From Edolisoma coerulescens (lineage: Eukaryota; Chordata; Aves; Passeriformes; Campephagidae): DNA of 64,000 nt. Shown here piece after piece: positions 26,161 through 37,800 of this stretch (position 1 is its first letter; each line of letters starts with the position of its first letter). Under the pieces are notes generated by a model. The model was not told the DNA's origin. It saw only the letters and a program-made list of their open reading frames with translations, and made no database searches. The position numbers and the translations under genes are program-made. Location of the stretch: positions 2,347,696 to 2,411,695 of the forward strand of contig VWZW01006289.1 of NCBI GenBank assembly GCA_013397115.1. The letters run 5' to 3'.

Positions 26161-27622
26161 CAGTGAAGGCACTGCAGAGTCAGCATTGGCATTTGCAGTT
26201 ACTGCTATTACTTCACATATATGATGTTATTATTTCACATACAAACCACGAGGCATGCTAAGCACTTTTGTACATGTGTACCTAGATGAAGCTCGCTGCT
26301 CCAAAGGGGTAATGAATTCCCATATCAGAAAGAGAGTGCAAAATCCTGGGAGACCCAGGAAGCAACCAACGAGGAGGGTGTTTCCATACCCGTCTAGAAC
26401 AGAGATAGTCTCAATTCACACCAGACAGAAACTCTGCAGTTGCACACTCTAAACTTTTCATTTCTTGTCAATTAACCTGTGAACACCCTTCTCCTTTCCC
26501 CTTTCTGCCTTCTGTGAGGAGTAGGAGTTCTGCAGCTTTTTGTTAAAAATATTTTCCTCAAAGCTCTCTGGTCTCAATAAAATGTGTAAAACCAAGATAA
26601 AGCTTAAAGGAAAATTAATTTTCTCTTGGTTTAATTTTTCTTGTTATTGTTTAACTTTTAATTTTATTAATTCTCTAGTTACCTCAGAAGTCTGCCTTGC
26701 AGTTACTGTGAGAAACCAAAATGTATAATATTAAATACAGTCAACAGTATTGTTTAAATAGTATCAGTAAAGCTAATGCCTTTTTTTTCCTTACTTTGCA
26801 ATACTGGCACAACTAAAACATTAAAAACTGTTTTGGAACAAATACACAGTTTTTCATTAGTATAAGAATACACCAAGCCATCACAAAACAGAGGCAGATA
26901 CAAGAACAAAATAATAGAATGCTTTTTCAGCCTCTGTTTGCACCAGCTAAGAAACAAAAAAAAAATTATACAGCTGAAGAGACTATGTTGGACTGTGTGT
27001 GTTCTTCGAAGATGTTTCCAGAAGCATACACTTTGTGACTCTTACCCAGTTCAGGTTTCTCAGCTGACTTTGAGAGGTACAGCAGCACTCTGCACCACAC
27101 CATTCAACCATTTTATGTCAGTGTGCTACAGATTCAGGGGGCTTTTCTTTTTCAGCATGCTCCTCCTGCACCCAAGCAAAAAAATCCACCTCAAATCCAA
27201 GTTATTTCAACTTAATTGTAACTTTATTTCCATTAGGAATGATTCCACAGTAAGAGGTAAAAGAGGCTGTCCCAGAGATGGCTCTTTACAACAGCTGAAT
27301 ATTCCGATTTTATTATTTTAATACAAAGATTGTTCTGCACTTTGAAAACAAACAGGAAAAAGATGTTTCTATTTTTATTTTCAGAATTCAGAATTTTTAC
27401 TGATTAAATTCACCTTCAGTAAGCAGGCATTAACACTGTTCCTATACAGGGTAACTGAACTGTAAGAACTCTGGTTCCATCTCTGCCTCTGATAAGAACA
27501 GATTTAGATGCATTCCAGAAATTCCTCAGAGTTTCTTTACAACAGTGTTTCAATTTGTCTGTATTTTCCTTCCTGTATCTGTTCACAGAATAAAACTAAT
27601 AAATTTTCTTGTAGCTTTTTTA

Positions 27623-27707
27623 CCTTAGTTTTACTGCATCTTGCATTCCATGGCATGAAGATGTGAAATCATCAGGATGAGGATTCTCAAATTCCATCCA
27701 GATCTCA
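27623..27707 (-). pseudogene. Exon-like relic resembling TEX10 exon 5
   Basis: On the minus strand, after a T-rich tract and AG, an open stretch encodes IWMEFENPHPDDFTSSCHGM then QDAVKLR and ends at AAG|GTAAAA. It shares with TEX10 exon 5 the nucleotide block gttttactgYatcttg (plus strand), then gcatgaag and tgaaatca in the same order. At the protein level it shares W, N, DF and QD-VK positions. It lies 2.3 kb upstream of the TEX10 CpG island in the same orientation. It may be an old partial tandem duplicate or chance; no neighbouring TEX10 exon copies are evident. Confidence 0.35.
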
Positions 27708-28761
27708 AAAAAAATTTTAAGTTAACATTAAAAAGTTCATTTGCCATCTGGCCCCAGCATGTCTAAATGATACCAGTATTTGGCTGCAAAGCTGAAGAGC
27801 TTTAATTAGAACCACTGAATGCTACCCAGCATCACAAGCAGGAAGCGAATTTTAATTACACAACTTCACTTTAAAAAAATATCTTTTCCAAGCACACTAA
27901 TATATAACCATTCAAAACTTTTTTTCACCTACAAAAGTAGAAGTCATTAATATATAACATGTACATTCAGTCAAAACCAGTACTACTTTAGTTGGAAAAA
28001 AGTTCACGTTAAAAGAGCCTGAAGGACAGTATAAGCCACCTTTCATTTCATTCTCATACTGGTAGGATAAAAGAAGACAAAAGGTACTTTTGCCACCACA
28101 TCGGTGCCTCTTAGCTAGAGCCTGGTTACACATACTGGGATATATCCCTAAATTTGCAAAACATACCCAGCTTCCACTAACTTTGATGAAGCTTCTGTGC
28201 TTCTTAAAGTGGCAATAATCCAGGCACTTCTCATCTCGGCACTAGACTGACAGCACTGATGTTTTATTATTATTTTTAATCTTACTAAAAAATAATGTGG
28301 AGACCTGTTCATAACCCTTATATGGGAAAGGGTTTTTGATTACAAAGGCTTTTGAGTCAGGCCCAGCAGCCACAGGCAATAGTTGTAGTATTTGTTGTAG
28401 GATGAATTTGTACTGCTGAGTGCAGTAGTTCATCCTGCTGATAATTCTTTGTAAAAGAACCAACAATAAGAAAAGATCAGACTGTCAATGTAATACTGAA
28501 GAAAACAAGTTACCTCTTTTAAAAAGCTGTTTTAACATGGAAAGCATGAACATGAGCTTTACAACCTTTCCACAGTACAGAACTTTCAGCTAAATGGAGA
28601 AATAAATAACAAGAATATCAAAACCAAGTTATTAATTTAATTTAAAAAAGCACTGTACAAAACTTAAACATAACAAAATCAACTCCACTGAGGTCATATG
28701 AAGTAAAACAACAAACTTACAGAAAATAAACATTGCTATATTATCTCTGTTAAATACCATG

Positions 28762-28841
28762 TCACTGTGTGCTGCCATTGCTTGGTCCCCTCAGAGTTCC
28801 ACTTTCAGTCAGGATCCTTATAACATTCGGAATATCAATTC
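28762..28841 (-). CDS. Zinc-finger gene exon 16 (stop codon)
   Basis: Acceptor ttaactaag, phase 1. It encodes GIDIPNVIRILTESGTLRGP SNGSTQ and TGA at 28762-28764. The stop is reached in the frame predicted by all upstream exons. Confidence 0.8.
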
Positions 28842-31800
28842 CTTAGTTAAAGACAAACAAACAAACAAAACCAGAAAACAAGCAATTTTATTATAAAATT
28901 CACTTAAAAACACAAGTTATACTGAAACATTCAGATGCTGAGATGAGTTTTGGATCTTTCCTTATTGAAAGAAAAATACCTTAACTGAGAGCAATCATAA
29001 TGTGCCTGGAAACTGTAAGCCATCCTAAAATGTACTTATCTTCAGTGTTCTTTTTTTAACCTTTATGATTCTAAAAACACTCTGAGAAGCTTAGAAACAT
29101 ACACAGGAAACTTCTGAAGTAGAAAAGTAGTTGACTGAAGATGTGGGAAGGTTTAATAGTTGACACTTACTAGAACTTTGTAAGCAAAAGAAAGACTACT
29201 TGTCTCTGATTCATTATTATTTCTATGTTACTGTGCAAATACAGTTCCTTCAGGAACCAGTAAAAAAAATTTCTTCACTGTTGGTATTCACAAAACTAGC
29301 CACTTATAGCACAGAAAACATTCTGATTTTTTCTAATAACAGTGTGCATGGTTTTAGTTTACTGTCTCTTGCCATGTAAATGTTACTATGCACAAATGAG
29401 AGAAGAATTGGAAAAAAAAATATCAGCAATTAATGCCTTTGTGGTAAGGTAGCTATTCTGAATTACCATTTCTAAACTGGATCCTGCAAAAGTTGAAGGG
29501 TGGGGAAAAATAAGTCTCTCCAGCCCTCCTTAATACCTCAAAGCTCTTCGACCCATATAAGCCCATACTATTTCACAGAGCTAATAAATGATGTCATGTA
29601 TATTTTTATATATGCATGTTTGTGTGTGTATACATGTATATGAAAATTACCTCTGAAAGCTGGATTTGATGCTGCTATTTTTTGTAGGGTGACAGTAACT
29701 TCCTCAGCATTCATATTTCTTACACTGTTCAAAAATTCAGTCGTGATGTTGTTCTCGTACGCTGTTTCGAAAGAGCCAGATGAAAAGGTTTGGGGTTCAT
29801 CTTCATTGACTGATAAGAACTGCTTAGCTGATCGGCTGCTTGAGTATTCTAAAGAAGGGAAATACTGTTTTTCAGTAAGAGAGGATTCTGAAGAACCTTC
29901 ATTACTTATTTCTCTAAATAGGGCTTTTCAAAACAAGCATTCCCAGTCTGGCACAGCAGCATTGCTGGTACGGTTCACATCTGACTTTGCTACATTTTCA
30001 AACAACCAAGAATCAGGAATGCTTTCGAGTTACAGAAAATCCTGGAGAAACAAGGGTGGGGAGGTAGGTGAAAGCTATTTCCATTATGCCTACAAAAATG
30101 GAATAAATGTTTCAAATCTCATATATTCTAAGTCGCCACAATTTTTGTTAGTACCATTGTAATAACTGAGGTTTTCAAAAGCTAAACTGTAGATGCCGAA
30201 AGCTGGGTTGTGGAGAGGTTTTCCAGCTTTCTGCCTCTGTCTGTGAGAAAGTCTTTACTTTCTCACAGACACTGGCTGAAAGACAGTTAAGAGTTTCTGT
30301 AAACTATTTTCCTTATCTTGAAAGTGCAAGTTGTTGTCATACTGACCAGAGAAATGTTTTGAAGTAAGTCTTGTGAGATCTAACCAATCATTCTAAAGAG
30401 CTGGATGGTCAGAGACCAGTAGCCTTGTGCCACTCTAGAGAACTAACATATAAACCAGTTTGTAAAATTAAATAAAGATGCCTTTTCTTCTGGAACTAAA
30501 ATCAGTGTCGTTTCTCACTAATCCTGCTACAAGCAGCAACACTAAACCTTCTAGAAAAACTAGAAAATTGACACAGCACAGAAAAAAAAAGATCATACAA
30601 AATAGCTTCACTAATATTCTGGGTATCTTGCCTTTCCAAGCATAGGATTGTACTTCCTAGGTTTAAGAAAAATAGCCATTTGTTTGTATCAGAAGGAAAC
30701 GACCTTCAGGGAATCCAGGATTCTTTGAAAAAATTTATCACAAGTACCAAGGCCAAGTCGCTACAGTATTCAGGTTTAAAGAGAATTATCCATCCTCTAC
30801 CACATAACTTTCTACTAACATCCTGTTTTGACTACACCTGCAAGAAACATCTCCTCCACCAAGAAGGGAAGAAAATATTGGGGGGGAAAAAAAAAGCCAA
30901 AGAAACTTTGAAAGTCTCCTTAGAAACAGTTGCCTTTGATCACAGGAGAGTCAGAGTTCGTACTAACTCAATTTCTCCCCAAATCCTACAGTTAAGCAGG
31001 ATCAGTGCTTTTTAATAGTCTTCTCTTTCTAATATTAGTAGAGGATGGAGAAAAAACCCCAAAACTATTAATTTATGCTACTTGACTCAGGCTTTATTCT
31101 GCTCTTAAGCTCTGCTTTTACAAAAGCAGGAAGAAAAGGCTTACTATCATTCATGCAAGGTTCAGTGTTAAAATTAAACCACATTAAAGACTGCAATGCC
31201 AACATTACCAGTGACAGAGTCACTAATATCTGCTGAAGTCAGGCCAGACTGTTCTGTAGAATATTCCAGTGCTGCTTCTCCATTATATCCAGCATTTAAA
31301 TGGTCCTATGAGTTTAAAAAAAAAAAAAAGAACAAAAGTTTAGAATATCATCAGGACAACCTCTTGAAACACGGGACTACTACATTTTTAATGATCACAA
31401 ACCAAATAAAAGACCAGTATTTCTGCTATCAAACCTGTAAAATCAAGTATTTCGTTGCAAATCATAGGGCTAGTAACTTCTATGTGTACACTGCCCATGG
31501 TATCTCTCTACATCTGAAAAAGCTCTCTATTAGGCAATGAACTGATACTTACTGAGCCTAATTCTCAACTTGTCAGATCTCAAAAGGAAGCATTTTACAC
31601 TCAAAATAACAGATTTAGTTAAACAATTACCAGTTGAAAGATCACAGTTTAGAATGCTATCAAGGCCTAATGTGGGAAAATATTTTGGTCTTGTCAACAA
31701 CTTGTAGGTTAAAAGTTATTTCAGTAAGAACTTCGTTGTTTTGCAACAAAAATTGAGCAGCCTCCAAGAACTACTCAAAAGACCTCCATATGTACTGCCT

Positions 31801-34800
31801 ATGTAAAGATAAGTTAGTCACAACTAATAGCAGAGGAGGGAAAAACTGGGTTTCTGATAGTGGAAGAAGACCTCAAAAAGAACAGTCCAAAAGTTAGACA
31901 AGAAGTTGTATAAGAAAAAAAAGTCATGTCACTGATGCGTGATTACATGGCGAATGAAGTGAAGCCTGGGAACAGAAACGGGATACAGAACAGGAGTGTT
32001 AGGCAAGTCAGTAGAGATAAGTTCATATAAGTTAGAATTAAAAAGGGGCAAAAGTAGCAGAAAAACTTAGATGTAAGGAAAAGCACAGGAAATAAGTGAC
32101 AAGATGATTTTTAGTTTCTATCAACAACAAAAAAATAAACAAGCACCGTTGAACAGAACTTATCAAGACTCGTCAACAGAAAAGCGAAAATTTTACCCTA
32201 TCATCACTACCAAAATTTGTGTATTTAACGAGCAAAACTTACAATACAGTCTCCACAGCGTTTTTGTTTTATTGGATCATCTATAACAATAAAAATGCAC
32301 AATCACAGGAATCTACAGGTTTATAGAACAAAACGAAAACAAAATCCACATTACTTTGTTTGATGCAGCCTGCTGACGATATTCCACCAGTGCATTTGTG
32401 AGAGTCTGTGTAACTTTCAGGATAAATGAGGCATCATCTTCATTCAGTATCTCAAAACTTTGCTAGGGGAAAAAAAAAAAGAAACAACACACAATAAAAC
32501 ATTTTTCCTCTGAAAAACTGAAGTATAACAAACAGGAACCTTATTTTCTCTATGTCTATACTCTTCTGTCAGACTTGGCTGAAATTAGAAAGCAAATACA
32601 GCTTTTATTTTTAATCCCATAAATGGAGGCAGGAAGGTGGAATGAAAGAGAATCCTAAGAGAAAGAAGATGCAGCTACACAACACAATCATTTGAAAAGG
32701 AATAACACAAAAATATGCCTGGAAATATATAGGAGCTAATGCTTTTCCTTAAGTATTTTGATCTCTTTCCAAGATGCCTGCATACAAATGAATGTGTACG
32801 CCTTCCCTGAGGCAATGTAGTCATAACCCATTTCTCTAGAACGCAGCAAAAAGCCAGAATGCTACTGAATTTAAAAGTACATGCTGCCTTGCCTTACATT
32901 ACCCTTCTTCTTCCCTAAAAGCCTAAGGAAAAAGCAGTCTTGAAGCTGTGAAGCTCTACTAGGGGAGCAAGTTCTACCACCAACAGCGCTCATAGAGAGG
33001 GCTACACGTGTCACCCTCTTGTCTATACCAAGAAAGTTCTGCTTAAAACACTTTCTTGGGGGCGAAGTAACAGAACTCCATGTGTGTCCTAACAGCTCAA
33101 AGTCTTCTGGATTAGAAACAAACACCTTTAAATACTCCAGACAATGGAAAAGAACTAATAAAAACCTAGCATTAAGTTCATGAGAGACAGCGTAACAGGG
33201 ATTATATTACATTTTTAACGCTAATAGTATTTATCTCTCCTGGTTTGCACAAGTTATATTTAATGAAGATCTTGTCAAAGCTAGCAGGAAAAAGAAGATT
33301 AAATTGTGGCAAGGATAACTTTGCTATGAGGTAATAAAAGAAATATAGTATGGATAATTATTGGACAGCTTTACACAATATGAATGGCAAGTCCAAAAAA
33401 AGATACCTGTAAAATTACTTTCTACCACATAAGAAACCTTTGAATCCAACAACAACAGAAACACTTAATGCAGCTTTTGAAAAAATTACTGTAGATGCAA
33501 AAAGAAATGATTTTCACACTTTCCAAAACAGAGCATTGTTCCAATCAATTCACAACAGTCCTCTTTTCTTCTCAGAGGACAATCATACTAAGCAAGAAGA
33601 TGCCTCAAAACAAATTCAAGTTTTATTAACAAGGTGCAACCTCTACACCTAATAATTCTTTATAAAAAAGAGGAAAAAACCATTTTATGACAGCAATAGT
33701 GCCTAAATTACCATGCAGTACATCAGTCAAGCAACTATCAGTAAAGATTTTCATAGAGTTTGTCACCGGTGCTTTTATGAAAATCACCATTTCTGTCTGC
33801 AAGGCCATGACTGTTGTTGATACATCTAACAACTGGCAACTGACAGTTTTCCACTCTTATTGGTCGTATCACTGCTGTGTATGTGTACATCATACACATT
33901 TCCAACAACTGAACAGAATTGTGGTGTTCTGACACTTACTTTAGAGAAGGAATAGGCAGATTTTGCAATTATGGCACTTTGGGCCAGGGCAGAGGGGAAA
34001 CCCTGTTTTAAATACACTACTTGCATTTTATTTCTTAAAAATCCCTTCTTTCCTTTCTACGTATCTCCGATATCTGTCTTCATTCTGCTTCCTTCCATTA
34101 CTGAATTACATCTTTCCAAATTCCTCATTTGAAAATCATACACCAGTTACAGAAACAAAGGAGAAAAAAAGTTTAAGAAGGTCATATTACCTAAGCGTGT
34201 AGTTAAGGAGTGAAGCTAAGATACAGTTGAAAAAAAAGAATTTTCAATGCAAGTCATTCCTCTGACAGTAAACCAATGCTTTGGCAAAAACAATGTCTAG
34301 AAACTTGAGAATTAATAGATACATTATAAATTCAGTGACATTCATTTTATTCTGAATCCTGCTTTCTGGCAAAATGGTAATCTGTTAGATTACCAGGCTG
34401 CCTACACTCTGCCTTTCATTACTTGCTACATTTTAGACTTAGCAAACCAGCGATTTCTTTTTCTATTTTTTTAATTTTTCTCCAAAAATTACCTTGCAAG
34501 GTAAGATTTAACACTCACCAAATAACCCAACAGTTCTTCTTGACTAGTGAATTCTTCAGGATTTGCTGTAAATTCTTGCTGTTTAACATAAAAAAAGAGG
34601 TCCTGAGATCTATTATATGCAGTAAATACAAATAAACAATAATAATTATGGTTACTCTAAAATTCAAATTGTTTGTGCTGTTATGAAATGTGTACATAGG
34701 TTTTCATAACAAAGTAGGAAAAAACCTTGTTGTCAATAGTTTTGCCTTAGTAATTTGCAGCTAATTTATTGTCAATAATATTGAGTAAGCAAATATGACT

Positions 34801-37800
34801 GCCAATCATATATTAATTATTTCCCCAACTATTTGGAAACGGGAGTAATCCATTAACAGAAAAATATTCACCTCAGCTTCCTTGTTTTCTTCCTCTGATT
34901 GTTTATTGGTCTCACACCTTAAAATAGAATAAATAAAGCATTCAGTTGGCTGATCCAGCAAAAATGTGTAGCCAGCCAATAACTGATAATCAGTTTAAAT
35001 TCCTGACACACTACTGCTACAGTAGTTCTGACACACTCTGAAAGAAAGGTCACATATTATTTCCTCAGAGAAATCCCAGTCATCCCAGATCATCATAAAA
35101 ATTATTTATGGGGTTTGGTTTTTTCTTAGTGTGATTATCTAGAACATAAGTTCGAAAACCCAGAATTAATAAAAAAGCTTGATATTGGTAGTAATAGCTG
35201 TAAGATTTTTTTATGCATTGCAGTGAGATAAGGCTCCTAATTACAGTAGGATTTTCATCAGCACTTCACAAATTTGCCTTTAAAAAAATTCAACTATTAA
35301 AAATTAGTGTTTTACAATGCAGCCACACAAATACTGGGCATACAAAGATTCATATGGCTAAACATTCCTATGCCATATTTGTACTGTTCTGCTGTTACAA
35401 CTCCTATAAATACATTCTATCCCTTTGCAAGCCCAGGAACCAGGGATGAGAGTGGCTGGGTGGTTCTTAAATTAACCAAAACCATATGACTGCTAAGCCC
35501 AAGCCCTCCTCTGCCTTGAAATGTTTCTTAGGAATCAAAAGTTTAGTAAAAGCAGATGATGATAAAATAATTTACACCTTCAGATGACTGTTTGTTCAGA
35601 AACTTAACTACAAAGAAATAAGGAATCATAGGAATTCTCAGACAGATACTGCAGAATCTTTAAGAGGCAACATCATTTGGCTGCTTGCTGCCAATGAGAA
35701 TCTGATCTTAATTCTTTTAAGAAACTATATATTGAGTTCATATCTCTCAGTAGTCTCACAAAAATAAACAGTAAAGGAACAAGTACTAATTTAGTAACTA
35801 ACTTCCAAGTCAGTCTCTCACCGAAACACCTGGCTGCTCAGAATCCCCCAGGATCTATCTGAATCAGATTAAAAGAATAACGTTAAGTGATTTTCCAAAG
35901 GAAGATGTTCTTAAAATTTAAAAGAACAAGACTGTACAATGAAGATCAGTACCAGGTAGAAATAGACCTCAGCATCTCCAGATGTGGATAGCTGAGCTTT
36001 TACTCATTTCCTATTCTTCATGTTTTCATGAACTAATTCTGATTCAGAACTGTTAATTATTTGAAAGCCAATAAATAAACACAAAGATTCATAAACCTGG
36101 ACATGAATTTGGTTTCAACTGATTCTTTTCTATAATGGTTGCTCCACAGAGAGGCAATTCCTACAAAAATGTCAGGAACACGAAAATTTCTCCTTTAATA
36201 ATAAACAAGCAGAAGGTGTTAGCCTTCCATGTCTGGCAGAGGGATTACTGGTTTGAAGTTAAAACACATTCAATGGGAATGTCATTAAGAGCAAAACCAA
36301 GTAACTAAATTGTTGGAACAAAAGTCCTGTGTTTGGGCTGATGCATGTATATCCCTTACTGAATGCCTTCCCGTGCTTCCTGGTGCTGCACGAAGATGAC
36401 CAGTGTTGGGGACGTTCTCCTCACACAAAGGCTGACAGTTCAAGCTGAACTCACAACGCTGTTACTAATAAGATGCTCACAAGCAGCAAGAAGAGTTTCA
36501 CCATTTTAGAACACAATTGTTCCTTTAGAACATTTATTGTTTCTCCACGAAATCATTTGTAAAGAAGAAACCCCAATTGTTACAGCTATTACTGACTTTC
36601 TTTTTTAAAATCAGTTCATCTACTACCCTAATTATCTGATATGAACCTGTAACAGAGGCAGTTTTAAACCATGAGGAAACATTCTTTTTGAACATTTTCA
36701 GCAGCATATAACAGCTATACCTTTTAAACACAGCTTTTAAATACAAAAGCCAGTTGCATTCAGAGCAAAGTCTGAGGTCACTTTACATACACCAGGTTTT
36801 CTGTTGATGACAGAAGTTTACACCTGAGCACAATTTCAGAAGACATGGATTTTACTATGCAAATCCAATATAGACAATTGTCATTAACTTCCTTTAAGTT
36901 AATTTAAGCGGGTTTGAAGGTGGTGGGTTTTTGTTTCTTTTACCTTTCTGAGTTGTTGCCTTTGCTACTTTCAATAGCATTATTAGGTTCAACCTTTTCA
37001 TCTGGTTTCGCCTGTTCTTTCTGCCTTTTTTCAATCTCCTCTTGAACATTATTTTCATCTAAAACAATAAAAAAGTATATTAATGTTTTAATTTAAAAAA
37101 TATTCTAAACAAAGAATACTTCTAAAGACAACATCAATAAAACCTAAGGGTAGAAGTAAGGTATCTTGTGAAGAAATAAAATAAAAACAGAACCTAAAAA
37201 ATCAGTAGAAGTAAAATGTTTTCTTCACAAACACTGGCATTTTTCTTTCCTTTGCCACAGAGCCCAAGGCCATCCACACAACTGTGCAAATTCACCTTTA
37301 TAACTTAGCTGTGGAAGTTGTATGAGGAACAGGCACATACAGAGTAAATAATTCAAGCACTGGTGAAAGCTAAAAAAAAACAACAATAAAAGAAACCATT
37401 TTTCCTCTTACCTTGAGTAGGCTCTGTCAGTTTCCCATCTTTATTTTTATTATCTGTTTTTTCTGCATTACTGAGGGGTGTATCCACATGCTGAACTTTA
37501 GCTTTTGAAGGGTTGTCATCTGCATTAAGAACTAAACAAACACGCTTGAAATGTAGCACAAGAGACATTATCTTAATAGAGGATGGTTTTACTACTGCAC
37601 TTTGATTTCACCTAGCTCTGTTTCTGTGCAATAGTACTTACAAATACTAAGAATAATTTTATAAGCATTATTATATGACAGCATATTAAATATGAACTAC
37701 AAATCAGCAACAAAGTTTAAAATAATTTATGCCGTGGTTATAATTACATGCTTGCATTTCTTAACATATGTAAATATTATAAACGTAGTAAAATGCCACA

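Larger units (their letters stand above)
25300..28761. other. Intergenic region between TEX10 promoter and zinc-finger gene 3' end
   Basis: Contains two CR1 copies (25337-25675 and 25772-26160), then AT-rich DNA with an exon-like relic at 27623-27707. Everything left of 28762 next to the zinc-finger gene is presumably its 3' UTR for some distance; TTTAAT at 28636-28641 and TTTATT at 28263-28268 (ATTAAA/AATAAA on the minus strand) are possible poly(A) signals. Confidence 0.55.

Noticed and set aside
29928..29930. In-frame TGA in exon 15 read as selenocysteine
   Set aside because: The family gives no reason for selenocysteine, a frameshift lies nearby in the same stretch, and I see no basis for a SECIS element; a nonsense lesion or altered splicing is simpler.
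29689..30162. 157-codon plus-strand open frame
   Set aside because: Antisense shadow of zinc-finger gene exon 15 and its upstream flank.
30680..31015. 111-codon plus-strand open frame
   Set aside because: No recognisable domain, no splice partners, lies in an intron of the opposite-strand gene and contains low-complexity A-tracts.
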